The notes: a model not told the origin generated them from the letters alone. DNA of 26,642 nt from DATAYA01 sp036272815 (GCA_036272815.1 DATAYA010000093.1:1-26642), one strand, 5' to 3'; numbered from the stretch's first letter, positions 16,350 to 24,349 are shown. Made by a program: numbers and translations.

Positions 16350-17333
16350 TCACTCTTCGATCAGGATGAAACGCACGGTCAGCAGGACCGTCGCCTGCCC
16401 GTTCCTGGTGCCGGCCGGCAGGCTGGGCAGGCGCGCGCCGCGCAGCCAGGCGGGCGGCGCCATGTTGAGGATCGGCGAGCCCGAAGGGGTGACCAGCACG
16501 ACGGAGAGCACCGTCCCGTCCTGCCGCACCACGAAGCGCACCCGCACCGTGCCCTGCTGGCCCTGGTTGGCGGCGGCCTGCGGGTAATAGCCGTGCTCGT
16601 GCAGCCAGGCGCTCAGGGCGTTGAGCCAGCCGGCGCCGACGTCGTCGGACTGCACGTCGGTCCCTTCCTGCATCGCCGCGAGCGCGCGGCTGAAGCGCCC
16701 CGCCGAGAGATCGAGCGGCCCGCGCCGCACTGGGCCGCCGAAGGAAAGCTGCATCGGCGCTGCGAACGGGTTGCGAGCGGGTGCCCGCGCGACGGGCCTC
16801 GGCGCGGGCGGCGGCGGTGCCGGCAATGGTGGCGGCGGTCTCGGCAGCGGGACCGGCGCGGGCAGCGCGAATGTGGCCGCCGTCGGCGGCGGGACGGTGA
16901 GGCTGACCGAGGGTGGCGGCGCGGGCGGCGGTGGCGGCCGGGGAACGGGGGGCGGCGCCGGGGCGGGCGCTGGCCGGGGGGGTGGCACGGGCACGGGCGG
17001 CGCCGGCGCGAAGACAGGCAGCGGTTTCGGCGGCGGCGTGGCTGAGCGCGGCACGGACGGGACGACATTGGACTGCCGGCGCGAGGGCACCGGCGCGCGT
17101 GAGGCGCCTGCGTGCGCCGGCGCGAAGACAAGCTGGAAGCCGTTCGCCGGCGGGTTCTCGATCGGCGGCGGCGCGCGCTGCGCCAGCACGATGATCGCGG
17201 CCAGCAGTGCCAGATGCAGCAGCACCGAGCCGACCAGCATCGGCCCGAGCCGCCGGTCCCGCCGCCGGCGCGGCGCCCGCAGGGCGGCGGGCGCGCCCGC
17301 CACCTTCCAGGCGAGCGTCGCGGGGCTGCTCAC
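16350..17333 (-). CDS. Energy transducer TonB
   Basis: A 327-residue TonB-type protein. Residues 29-51 form the single membrane anchor (LVGSVLLHLALLAAIIVL), containing the His typical of TonB anchors. Residues about 85-215 are extremely proline-rich, as needed to span the periplasm. The C-terminal 90 residues (WLHEHGYYPQAA, GTVRVRFVVRQDGTVLSV, LPAGTRNGQATVLLTVRF) form the domain that contacts TonB-dependent outer-membrane receptors. The GTG at 17333 overlaps the upstream serine hydrolase stop (GTGA). No exbB, exbD or receptor gene is nearby, so it must use shared motor proteins. Its presence inside a catabolic operon suggests a dedicated role in importing that operon's substrate (inference). 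Confidence 0.88.
   Translation of the reverse strand: MSSPATLAWKVAGAPAALRAPRRRRDRRLGPMLVGSVLLHLALLAAIIVLAQRAPPPIENPPANGFQLVFAPAHAGASRAPVPSRRQSNVVPSVPRSATPPPKPLPVFAPAPPVPVPPPRPAPAPAPPPVPRPPPPPAPPPSVSLTVPPPTAATFALPAPVPLPRPPPPLPAPPPPAPRPVARAPARNPFAAPMQLSFGGPVRRGPLDLSAGRFSRALAAMQEGTDVQSDDVGAGWLNALSAWLHEHGYYPQAAANQGQQGTVRVRFVVRQDGTVLSVVLVTPSGSPILNMAPPAWLRGARLPSLPAGTRNGQATVLLTVRFILIEE
16940..16967 (+). other. Potential G-quadruplex motif on the template strand of tonB
   Basis: Four G-runs of at least three (16940-16943, 16947-16952, 16960-16963, 16965-16967) are separated by loops of 3, 7 and 1 bases. This satisfies the G3+N1-7 rule. A further run at 16976-16982 extends it. The sequence is a by-product of proline codons read from the other strand, so selection for structure is not implied. 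Confidence 0.4.
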
Positions 17334-18253
17334 GCGCCGATCCCGTCCAGCACCGCGGCGAGCAGGCGCGCGACGCCGTCGCCCTCGATGCCCTGCACCG
17401 TGTCCGCGACCAGGTGCACCAGCACGAGGTCGCACCAAGGGAGCACGAAGACCTGCTGCCCGCCGGTGCCCGACGCCCAGAACGAGGCGCCGCGCAACGC
17501 CACGCGCGGCGAGAAGGCGCGCCCCGATCCGGTCCACCATTGCAGCCCGTAGCCGAGCCCGCCCGGCAGCCGCGAATGCGGGCGCGTCGCCAGCCGCACC
17601 CACCAGGCCGGCACGATCTGCGCGCCGCGCCAGACCCCGCCGCGCAGATGCAGCAGGCCGAAGCGGGCGAGGTCGCGGGCGGAGGCGCGGAACTTGTAGG
17701 CGGCGATGGTCGAGACCGGGCCGGATGTGTAGGTCACGTCCTCCGGCGCGAAATCCTGCATCCCCGTGGGGGCCGCGATCTCGCGCGCGAACGCGGGCCC
17801 GATGCGGGTGCCGGTCGCGCGTTCATAGATGACGCCGAGCGCGTTGAAATCCCAGTTGTTGTAGAGGAACCGCTCGCCGGGCCGCAGGCTGCCGCGCGGC
17901 GGCCGCTCGGCCCAGCCCACCTGGTCGATGGCCGGATGCGTGATGCCGGAGCGGGCAGCGAGCAGGTCCGCGAGCGTCGCCTGCTTCTCCTCCGGCGTCA
18001 GCGGATCGGGCGCATCGTCGATGCCGTATTCCGCGAGCGTGTCCGACAGGCGCAGCGCGCCACGCGCGATGGCACGGCCGAGCAGCGAAGACAGCAGGCT
18101 CTTGCGCACCGAGGCGACGCCGACGCGCCGCTCGGCATCGCCCCAGGTGCCGAGCAGGCGCCCGCGATGGATTGCGACGAAAGCCATCGAACCGATCGCG
18201 CTCGCGATGCGCGCGGCTGGATGCAGAGGTGCTGCGATTTCGACGCGTCTCAA
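17330..18253 (-). CDS. Serine hydrolase, beta-lactamase/class C (EstB-like) family
   Basis: A 307-residue protein with the penicillin-binding-protein-like fold. The nucleophile motif SxxK is S48-V-R-K51 (GVASVRKSLLSSLLG), the second motif YxN is Y131-N-N133 (FLYNNWDFNALG), and the third region is probably GTGGQQVFVLP. Neighbouring family blocks (LADLLAARSGI, FGLLHLRGGVW, GYGLQWW) are clear. No signal peptide is visible, which is unusual for penicillin-related enzymes and suggests an intracellular esterase, amidase or lactonase. The start is a TTG at 18253 that overlaps the cupin stop (TTGA); the next ATG would be 22 residues in. The longer open frame reaching 18442 overlaps the cupin gene and is rejected. 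The gene overlaps tonB by GTGA. Confidence 0.82.
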   Translation of the reverse strand: MRRVEIAAPLHPAARIASAIGSMAFVAIHRGRLLGTWGDAERRVGVASVRKSLLSSLLGRAIARGALRLSDTLAEYGIDDAPDPLTPEEKQATLADLLAARSGITHPAIDQVGWAERPPRGSLRPGERFLYNNWDFNALGVIYERATGTRIGPAFAREIAAPTGMQDFAPEDVTYTSGPVSTIAAYKFRASARDLARFGLLHLRGGVWRGAQIVPAWWVRLATRPHSRLPGGLGYGLQWWTGSGRAFSPRVALRGASFWASGTGGQQVFVLPWCDLVLVHLVADTVQGIEGDGVARLLAAVLDGIGA

Positions 18254-18735
18254 CGCGGGGGCGCGAAAACCGTGCGCCGCTCGATCTCCAGCACGTCGTC
18301 GGGGCGCGGGAAATTCGGCGGCGGCGCATCGCCTTCGTGGCGGGGCTTGCCGATCGCGGCGAAGAAATCCTCCAGGCCGTTCGGCAGCAGCAGCCAGAGG
18401 AAGGAGAGGTCCGCGTCGCTCTCGTTGACGAAGCTGTGCCACCGGTTGCGGCCGAGGAACAGCGTCGTGCCGGGCCGCATCTCATGGCGCTCGCCGTCAA
18501 CGATCGCGACCCCACAGCCCGCGAGGCAGTGGATCACCTCCTCATTGCGGTCGTGCGCGTGCTCGCGCACCCGGCTGTGCGGCGCGACCGTCTGCGTGCC
18601 CATCGCGAGCGCGTGCTCCATCGCGACCAGATGCGGCGCCAGCAGCACCGAGACGTGCCCGTTCGCGGGCACCGGCTGCCAGTGGCTCTCGCTCTCGCCC
18701 GGCTGCACGATGCAAAAGCCGCCAGCGTCCGGCAT
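18250..18735 (-). CDS. Single-domain cupin protein
   Basis: A 161-residue protein with one cupin domain. Motif 1 is complete: H59-x-H61-x4-E66-x6-G73 (EHAHDRNEEVIHCLAG). Motif 2 ends in H100-x3-N104 (NRWHSFVN). The three histidines and the glutamate should bind a divalent metal such as Fe, Mn or Ni. Such proteins are often dioxygenases, isomerases or sugar-binding proteins. The last 40 residues (FFAAIGKPRHEGDAPPPNF) are a tail seen in cupins that sit in catabolic operons. The ATG at 18735 overlaps the stop of the FAH-family gene (TGATG), and the stop overlaps the next start (TTGA). The substrate is unknown. Confidence 0.87.
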   Translation of the reverse strand: MPDAGGFCIVQPGESESHWQPVPANGHVSVLLAPHLVAMEHALAMGTQTVAPHSRVREHAHDRNEEVIHCLAGCGVAIVDGERHEMRPGTTLFLGRNRWHSFVNESDADLSFLWLLLPNGLEDFFAAIGKPRHEGDAPPPNFPRPDDVLEIERRTVFAPPR

Positions 18736-19568
18736 CACGAAGTCTCCTCGCGCACGGTGTTGCGCAGCACGCCGAGTTCGGGCACCGCGACCTCCACCAC
18801 GTCTCCCGCCACCAGCCATCGCGGCGGCTCGGAGCGCGCGCCAGCGCCGCTCGGCGTGCCGGTGACGATGACGTCGCCGGGACGCAGCGTGGTGAAAATG
18901 CTGATATATGCGATCAGCGCGGCAAAGGAGAAAATCATCCGCGCCGTCGTCTCGTCCTGGCGCAGTTCGCCGTTGACGCGCGTCGTCAGGTGCAGCGGGC
19001 GCGCGAGATCGACGGCGTCCGACGTCGTGATCCACGGGCCGATGCTGCCGGAGCGTTCGAAGTTCTTGCCCTGTGTCACGTTGAACTTGCCGTGCCGCAT
19101 CCAGTCGCGGACGCTGCCCTCGTTGCAGAGCGTGGCACCGAAGATGTGGTCAAGCGCCGCGTCCTCGGCGATATGGCGGCCGCCACGGCCGACGATCAGC
19201 GCGATCTCGCCCTCGTAGTCGAGTTGCGCCGAGACGCGAGGCCGCTCGATCGGCGCCCCGTGGCCGACGAGCGAGCCTGGCGTGCGGAAGAACAGGCTCG
19301 GACGCGCGGGGGCTGCGCTGCCGTCGCGATATTCGGCGTTCCGGTCGTGATAGTTCACGCCAACGCAGATTATTTTCTCCGGCACATCCAGCGGCGGCAG
19401 CAGACGCACGTCGGACGCCGCCCACTCCCGCCCAGGTGGCGGTGTCACGGCCCCGCTGCGCACGAAGTCGAGCAGCGTCGCGTCGCCGCCCTCGGCCTGC
19501 ACGATGCGATCGCCGCGCACCTCGCCCCAGCACGCGGTGCCATCCGCGAGAAAGCTCGCAAGGCGCAT
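18735..19568 (-). CDS. Fumarylacetoacetate hydrolase family protein
   Basis: A 277-residue FAH-fold enzyme. It has the conserved entry strand ICVGVNYHDRNAEY (67-80), the phosphate/substrate loop SLFFRTPGSLVG, metal-binding E119 and E121 in LDYEGEIALIVG, then GKNFERSGSIGPWI and VIVTGTPSGAG. The third metal ligand, usually D in the ND-x-S-x-RD motif, appears as E150 in LCNEGSVRD. Members cleave or dehydrate keto acids at the end of aromatic or sugar-acid pathways. This subgroup (about 280 residues with an N-terminal domain) is broad and the substrate cannot be named. The start overlaps the upstream EthD-like stop by TGATG, and the 3' end overlaps the cupin in the same way. Confidence 0.88.
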   Translation of the reverse strand: MRLASFLADGTACWGEVRGDRIVQAEGGDATLLDFVRSGAVTPPPGREWAASDVRLLPPLDVPEKIICVGVNYHDRNAEYRDGSAAPARPSLFFRTPGSLVGHGAPIERPRVSAQLDYEGEIALIVGRGGRHIAEDAALDHIFGATLCNEGSVRDWMRHGKFNVTQGKNFERSGSIGPWITTSDAVDLARPLHLTTRVNGELRQDETTARMIFSFAALIAYISIFTTLRPGDVIVTGTPSGAGARSEPPRWLVAGDVVEVAVPELGVLRNTVREETS

Positions 19569-20260
19569 CAGGCGCCACCGACGCTGTGCGTGTGCATCGC
19601 GAAATGCGTGTTGCGGCCACGGAACGGCGGGAACCGGCGAAAGTCCTCCCGCATCTCGTGCCGGACCGGCGAATTGAGAGCCGCGTCAAGGGCGGCGGCG
19701 CTGTCGAACACCACCTTGTTGCGTTGCAGGGCGCGGGCGCGCGGCAGCTTCAGGGCGCTGATGCAGTCGCAGGCGGTGCAGATCTCGATCTGCCTGATGC
19801 CGGGAAAGCGCGCCATGATCGGCGGGTGGTGGGCCACGTAATGCGCGAGCCACGCATCCGGGTCGTCCGCGGCGCCCTCGTAGGCAACCAGATAGCTGGC
19901 GGGCGGCACGCCCTCCGGGCTGCGGAACACCGGATCGGGCACCGGGTAGGACCGCCGCAGCATCGCCTGCTGCGTCGCCTCCGCCATCGCCAGCGCGGGC
20001 AGGCGCGCGAGCGCTTGCAGGTGGCCCTTCGGCGCCATCGCTGCCTCCAGCGGAGCGAGTGCCGCGAAGGCGATCTCGGCGACGAGAGCGGGCGGCGCCC
20101 CGTCGTCCAAGTACGGGTCGCTTGCCGCGGCCGGCGTGTAGAGGATCGCACGCTCCAGCCCCGGCGTCGCGGCCGCGATCGCTGCCGCCCGCGCAACCGT
20201 CTCCGGCGGCGGAGCGGCCGCATCGGGCAGTCGGAACTCGAGGAACAGCGAAAAGGCCAT
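19568..20260 (-). CDS. EthD-like dimeric alpha/beta-barrel protein (two-repeat)
   Basis: A 230-residue protein whose second half (LVAYEGAADDPDAWLAHYVAHHPPIMARFPGIRQIEI) matches the EthD domain, a ferredoxin-like fold common in small proteins of degradation pathways. The first half (FSLFLEFRLP, then PGLERAILYTP and EIAF) looks like a diverged second copy, so the protein may form its own pseudo-dimeric barrel. Around residue 170 it carries two near cysteines (CTACDC). Its role in the pathway is unknown; EthD proteins are accessory in ether or aromatic degradation. The ATG at 20260 was preferred over an upstream TTG/CTG stretch. This is the first gene of the run continuing into FAH, cupin, serine hydrolase, tonB and galM, and its stop overlaps the next start (TGATG). 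Confidence 0.68.
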   Translation of the reverse strand: MAFSLFLEFRLPDAAAPPPETVARAAAIAAATPGLERAILYTPAAASDPYLDDGAPPALVAEIAFAALAPLEAAMAPKGHLQALARLPALAMAEATQQAMLRRSYPVPDPVFRSPEGVPPASYLVAYEGAADDPDAWLAHYVAHHPPIMARFPGIRQIEICTACDCISALKLPRARALQRNKVVFDSAAALDAALNSPVRHEMREDFRRFPPFRGRNTHFAMHTHSVGGA

Positions 20261-20373
20261 GACCGCTTCTACCCTGTCCCCGCGCCCGCTTGCGAGAGGG
20301 GCGACTGTAAGGAACAGGCACAATCGGAGCGCCACACCACATGCCTGGGCGTGGAACGCGAAGGAGCAGAGCA

Positions 20374-20655
20374 GTGAAGGCGGTCTGGCACGACACAGTC
20401 CTTGCCGAGAGCGACGACATCGTCACGGTCGAGGGCAACGCCTATTTTCCCGAATCGGCGCTGCGGCGCGACCTGGTGCGGCCCAGCCCGCATACCAGCG
20501 TCTGCCCGTGGAAGGGTACCGCGCATTATTACAGCCTGGAGGTGGACGGCGCGCGCAATGAGAACGCGGCCTGGTTCTACCCGGAGCCGAAACCGGCCGC
20601 CGCCTCGATCGCCGGCCGCATCGCGTTCTGGAAAGGCGTGCAGGTCACGGCCTGA
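20374..20655 (+). CDS. DUF427 domain-containing protein
   Basis: A 93-residue protein that is a single DUF427 domain: VKAVWHDTVLAESDDIVTVEGNAYFP, then CPWKGTAHYYSL and AAWFYPEPKPAA. The family has a small beta-rich fold and no established function. The start is a GTG at 20374 with AAGGAG (20361-20366) 7 bases upstream; the ATG at 20341 would add 11 basic, non-family residues. It lies divergent to the EthD-led operon with 113 bases between, which hold both promoters, although no clear promoter motif is visible. The 3' end overlaps the convergent histidine kinase gene by 11 bases. Confidence 0.87.
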   Translation: MKAVWHDTVLAESDDIVTVEGNAYFPESALRRDLVRPSPHTSVCPWKGTAHYYSLEVDGARNENAAWFYPEPKPAAASIAGRIAFWKGVQVTA

Positions 20656-22447
20656 CCGCCAGGGTCGCGGCGACAGCGGCCAGCAGCGCCGCCCGCGTAT
20701 AGGGCTTGCGAAGCACGGCGTGGCTGCTTCCCGGCAGCGTCTCGGCGTGCCCGGTGAGGAACAGCAGCCGTACCGCGGGGTGCAGCCTTTGCACCTGTCG
20801 GGCGAGTTCGGCGCCGCTCATGCCCGGCATTGCGAAATCGAGCACGAGCAGGTCGGTCGGCGCCTCCGCCAGCATCGCCAGCGCCTCCGCCCCGCCGCTG
20901 GCGGCGCGGACGCGATAGCCGGCCTCGGTCAGCATCGCGGCGGCGATCTCCAGCACATCCCGCTCGTCGTCGACGATGACCAGATTGCCGCCGTTTTCAC
21001 CTGCAGCGCGTGGGCCGGGCGCTGCGGCCGCGCCGGCCGCGGCCGCGGTGGCGCGGGGAAGGAACAGCTCGGCGGTGGTGCCCGCCCCGGGCGCGCTGCG
21101 CAGCCGGACGGCGCCGCCGAGCTGGCGCATCAGCCCATAGACCTGCGCGAGCCCGAGCCCGGTGCCCTTGCCCGGCTCCTTGGTGGTGAAGAACGGCTCC
21201 ATCGCCCGGTCCAGCACGTCGGCCGCCATCCCCGCGCCGGTGTCGGCGACGGCAATCCGCACGTAGTCGCCTTGTGCCAGGCGGTCGAAATCCCCGGCGG
21301 CGATCGTGGCATTGCCGGTCTCGACGCGGAGCTGGCCGCCCTCCGGCATGGCATCGCGCGCGTTCAGCGCCAGGTTCAGCACCGCGTGCTCCACCTGCGT
21401 CGCATCCGCGAGGGCGGGCCACAGATCGGCGGCGAGGCGGGACTGTACCGCGATCAGGCCGCCGAGCGTGCGCTGCAGCAGCTCGCCCAGGCCCCGCAGC
21501 ACGGCGTTGACGTCGATCGGCTGCGTCACCAGCCGCTGCTGGCGGGCGAAGGCAAGGAGCTGGCGGGTCAGCTCGCCGCCGCGCTGGGCGGCGCGCATCG
21601 CGATCTCGATTCGCCGCCGCGCCTTCGGGTCGGCGATCGTGCCATGTGCCAATTCGAGGCTGCCGATCACCGCGGTCAGCAGATTGTTGAAGTCGTGCGC
21701 GAGGCCGCCGGTGAGCTGGCCCATGCTCTCCATTTTCTGCGCCTGCCGGAGCTGCGCCTCGGTGCGCCGCATCTCGGTGAGGTCGATCGAGGTCAGCAGG
21801 ATGCGCGCGATCTGCCCCGAGGCGTCGCGGAGCGGCACCATCGTCGAGCGGCGGATGCGCTCGCCGGCCGGGAACTGCACCGGCAGTTCGTACTCCACGG
21901 GCTGCCCGGTCGCGGCGACGGCGGCATAGGTGCGGCGCGCCGCCGCGGCCACGCCGGGGGGGAAGATGTCCTCCGGCGCGCCGCCGATGAAGCGGTCCCG
22001 GGTGAGACCGGTGTTCTGGGCGTGGACGCGGTTCATGTCCTCGTAGCGAAATTCGCCGTCCGGCTCGACGCCGATCAGGACGAGGTCGACCGCCGCGGCT
22101 TGGAACGCCTCGCGATAGCGCGCCGCCCTCGCCTGCGCCGCGGCGAGCGCGAGCAGTGCGCCGGCTTGGCCCGCGACGGCGGCGGCCGCTTCAGGTGCTG
22201 CCGGATCGCGCAGCCAGAGGAATCCCGTCTGGCCGGGGATGGCGGTGCAACCGGAGGTGCTCGCGCGCGGCACCGCCTCGGCGCCGCAGCCGCAACAGGA
22301 AGCGACCCGCGCCGCGTCCGCCGCGCCGAGCACGAACGCCGCGGCCGAGGCGCCGCAAGCATGGCAGGCCAGCCGCGCCAGATCATCGAGCGCGGCGCCG
22401 AGCGTCTCGTCCGCACTGCCCGAATCGGCGGCAGACCCGCCCGCCAT
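20645..22447 (-). CDS. Hybrid sensor histidine kinase (GAF-like, PAS, HisKA, HATPase, receiver)
   Basis: A 600-residue signalling protein without membrane segments. Residues 15-110 look like a short GAF-type sensor rich in cysteine (C28, C31, C51, C52, C54, C67). Residues 112-228 form a PAS domain. The HisKA box has phospho-acceptor H251 (GGLAHDFNNLL). The ATPase domain has N-box NLALNARDAM, G1 DTGAGM and G2 GTGLGLAQV. The receiver domain has its acidic pocket at IVDDERD, acceptor D537 (LDFAMPGMSG) and K in LRKPY. No DNA-binding output is attached and no response regulator is adjacent, so the partner lies elsewhere. The ATG at 22447 has GGGGAG 10 bases before it; the open frame reaching 22669 runs into the divergent lipoprotein gene. 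Confidence 0.9.
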   Translation of the reverse strand: MAGGSAADSGSADETLGAALDDLARLACHACGASAAAFVLGAADAARVASCCGCGAEAVPRASTSGCTAIPGQTGFLWLRDPAAPEAAAAVAGQAGALLALAAAQARAARYREAFQAAAVDLVLIGVEPDGEFRYEDMNRVHAQNTGLTRDRFIGGAPEDIFPPGVAAAARRTYAAVAATGQPVEYELPVQFPAGERIRRSTMVPLRDASGQIARILLTSIDLTEMRRTEAQLRQAQKMESMGQLTGGLAHDFNNLLTAVIGSLELAHGTIADPKARRRIEIAMRAAQRGGELTRQLLAFARQQRLVTQPIDVNAVLRGLGELLQRTLGGLIAVQSRLAADLWPALADATQVEHAVLNLALNARDAMPEGGQLRVETGNATIAAGDFDRLAQGDYVRIAVADTGAGMAADVLDRAMEPFFTTKEPGKGTGLGLAQVYGLMRQLGGAVRLRSAPGAGTTAELFLPRATAAAAGAAAAPGPRAAGENGGNLVIVDDERDVLEIAAAMLTEAGYRVRAASGGAEALAMLAEAPTDLLVLDFAMPGMSGAELARQVQRLHPAVRLLFLTGHAETLPGSSHAVLRKPYTRAALLAAVAATLAVRP

Positions 22448-22562
22448 TTCCGCGCCGCTCCCCGAAGCCTGCCACCCGCCGCAGCGTTCCACGTCACCAG
22501 CCCGGTCGCAACGCTTGAAACGTCTTGAGTCCGTGCTCGCGACATGCGATCCGATGCGGAGC

Positions 22563-23519
22563 ATGAAACGACCCGTCCTGGTGCTGCTCGGCACGCTTGC
22601 AATCGCCGGCTGCGCCGCACGACCCGCCAAGCGGGCCGCAGCCGCCGCTGTCCGCCCGCCGGCCGGCAATCTTCAGGCGCCGGTGCCGGACGACCATGTC
22701 CCGATCTACGCGCGGCAGCCGTTTGAGCCGTTCGCGCGCGAGGAGGCGGTCGCGATCGCCGAGCGGGAATGGCGCCTATTCGGCGCGCCGATCGACGATG
22801 TCGATCCCAGGGACCGGCCGGAGCCGGAGCCGTGGGTCAAGCCGGAACGCTGGCCGGGCCTGTGGGAGCGGGTCGGCGAATACTGGTGGACCGCGATGTG
22901 GCCGGGGATGCGCGAGGCCCAATGGACCGGCAAGCACAATGCAGAAGGCGGGGTGTTCCCGCCCGCGATCGACGGCAATTACGCCTGGTCCGCGGCCTTC
23001 ATCTCCTACGTCATGCGCGTCGCCGGCGCCGGCACGCGGTTTCCCTATTCGATCAACCATTCCGGTTACATCAACGCGGCGCTGACCGGCGGCTATGCGC
23101 TGCGCGACCAGCGGCTCACCGATTACGCGCCGATGCCGGGCGACCTGATCTGCGAGGGCGTGGTCGGCGGCGTCCCGCTCACCTTCGACAGACTGCCGGC
23201 GGACGGTGCCGGGCACTGCGACATGGTCGTGGCACTGCAGGCCGGTGCGGCGGCGCCGCCCACCCCGGCTCTGGCCGCCGGGCAGTTCCCGCTGCCGGTG
23301 CCGGCGCCGGCGCGGGGGGCGATCAGTGTCATCGGCGGCAATGTCGACGACGCGGTGACGCTCAAGCACGTCCCGGTCACCGCCGACGGCAAGCTGGCCG
23401 ACCAGGCCGGCACCGTGCTGGACACGCGCTATCCCTGGTTCGTGGTCGTGCAGGTGCTTTACGACGTCGATTCGCTGCCTGATGCCGACCTGCCGCCGGC
23501 GCCCGTCGCGTCCAACTGA
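22563..23519 (+). CDS. DUF2272 domain-containing lipoprotein
   Basis: A 318-residue predicted lipoprotein with signal MKRPVLVLLGTLAIAGC, where C17 follows a lipobox-like AIAG. After a linker of about 30 residues come DUF2272 blocks: FAREEAVAIAEREWRLFG, GNYAWSAAFISYVMRVAG, a segment with HSGYI, YAPMPGDLICEG, and GHCDMVV. The layout resembles NlpC/P60 or CHAP cell-wall hydrolases, whose nucleophile is the Cys of WCAAF; here that position is Ser (WSAAF), as I understand is usual for DUF2272. An ATG three codons earlier (22554) is possible. The last 61 bases overlap the convergent TlyA-type gene, so the non-conserved proline-rich C-terminus may be fast evolving. Confidence 0.83.
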   Translation: MKRPVLVLLGTLAIAGCAARPAKRAAAAAVRPPAGNLQAPVPDDHVPIYARQPFEPFAREEAVAIAEREWRLFGAPIDDVDPRDRPEPEPWVKPERWPGLWERVGEYWWTAMWPGMREAQWTGKHNAEGGVFPPAIDGNYAWSAAFISYVMRVAGAGTRFPYSINHSGYINAALTGGYALRDQRLTDYAPMPGDLICEGVVGGVPLTFDRLPADGAGHCDMVVALQAGAAAPPTPALAAGQFPLPVPAPARGAISVIGGNVDDAVTLKHVPVTADGKLADQAGTVLDTRYPWFVVVQVLYDVDSLPDADLPPAPVASN

Positions 23520-24253
23520 CGACCGAGGCGGGCCGCGATCAGGAACTCGCGATTGCCGTCCCGGCCGCTAATCGGGCTCGGCGTCAGGCCCATGACCGTC
23601 CAGCCGGGCAGGGCGGCCCACCACGCGGCGACCCGCGCGCAGACGGCTTCGTGCGCCGCCGGATCGCGCACGATCCCGCCGCGGCCCACCGAGGCCGGCC
23701 CGGCCTCGAATTGCGGCTTGATGAGTGCGATCGCCCAGGCGCCGGGCGCGCAGAGCGCCAGCGGCGCCGGCAGCAGCGTCGTCAGGCCGATGAAGCTCGC
23801 GTCGCACACGAGGGCGGCGACCGGCTCGCCGATCGTGTCGGCCGCGAGGCGGCGGGCGTTGACGCGCTCGTGCACCACCACGCGCGGGTCCGTCCGCAGC
23901 TTCCAGGCGAGCTGGCCGGCCCCGACATCAACCGCATGGACCCTCACCGCCCCGTTCGCGAGGAGCACGTCGGTGAAGCCGCCGGTGGAGGCGCCGACAT
24001 CGAGGCATACCCGCCCGGCCGCCGACAGCGCGAAGTGCTCCAGCGCGTGCGCCAGCTTGATGCCGCCGCGCGAGACCCAGGGATGGTCCTGGCCGCGGAG
24101 TGCAAGCGGCGCGTCGGCGGCCAGCAACTCTCCCGCCTTCGCGACCCGCCGCTCGCCGCTGAACACGCGGCCGGCGAGGATGAGCGACTGCGCCCGCGTC
24201 CGGCTCTCCGCGAGGCCGCGCTCGACGACGAGGTGGTCGGCGCGCTCCCTCAT
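23459..24253 (-). CDS. tlyA: TlyA family RNA methyltransferase / hemolysin-like protein
   Basis: A 264-residue protein with an N-terminal S4 RNA-binding domain (residues 1-60: RADHLVVERGLAESRTRAQSLILAG) and an FtsJ-like SAM methyltransferase domain. The SAM loop is CLDVGASTGGFTDVLL (83-98), and the later KPQFEAGPASVGRGGIVRD is diagnostic for TlyA. The family methylates ribose 2'-O positions in 16S and 23S rRNA; in Mycobacterium this affects capreomycin sensitivity. The ATG at 24253 was chosen as the family start (MRERADHLV); an ATG at 24286 would add 11 residues without support. In other alphaproteobacteria a TlyA gene often lies near isoprenoid genes, as it does here, divergent to ispH. Confidence 0.9.
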   Translation of the reverse strand: MRERADHLVVERGLAESRTRAQSLILAGRVFSGERRVAKAGELLAADAPLALRGQDHPWVSRGGIKLAHALEHFALSAAGRVCLDVGASTGGFTDVLLANGAVRVHAVDVGAGQLAWKLRTDPRVVVHERVNARRLAADTIGEPVAALVCDASFIGLTTLLPAPLALCAPGAWAIALIKPQFEAGPASVGRGGIVRDPAAHEAVCARVAAWWAALPGWTVMGLTPSPISGRDGNREFLIAARLGRQLDATGAGGRSASGSESTS

Positions 24254-24292
24254 CGCGACGGGACGGGTCGTGCAGGAATGCCACACCCCCCG

Positions 24293-24311
24293 GGGTCACA
24301 TGACTTGACCC
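24293..24311. promoter_or_regulatory. Inverted repeat GGGTCA-N7-TGACCC between tlyA and ispH
   Basis: Perfect 6-base arms (24293-24298, 24306-24311) lie around a 7-base spacer in the 203-base divergent gap. The right arm includes TTGACC (24305-24310), which resembles a -35 element pointing toward ispH, but no good -10 lies 17 bases further on. The repeat could be an operator for either gene. Confidence 0.3.
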
Positions 24312-24349
24312 GGAACGCCTGGGTGGTGATGCCGTTGTCGGGCAGGGTG

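Noticed and set aside
20402..22528. A 708-residue plus-strand open frame opposite the histidine kinase
   Set aside because: The minus strand carries PAS, HisKA, ATPase and receiver motifs in order, and the plus frame has none.
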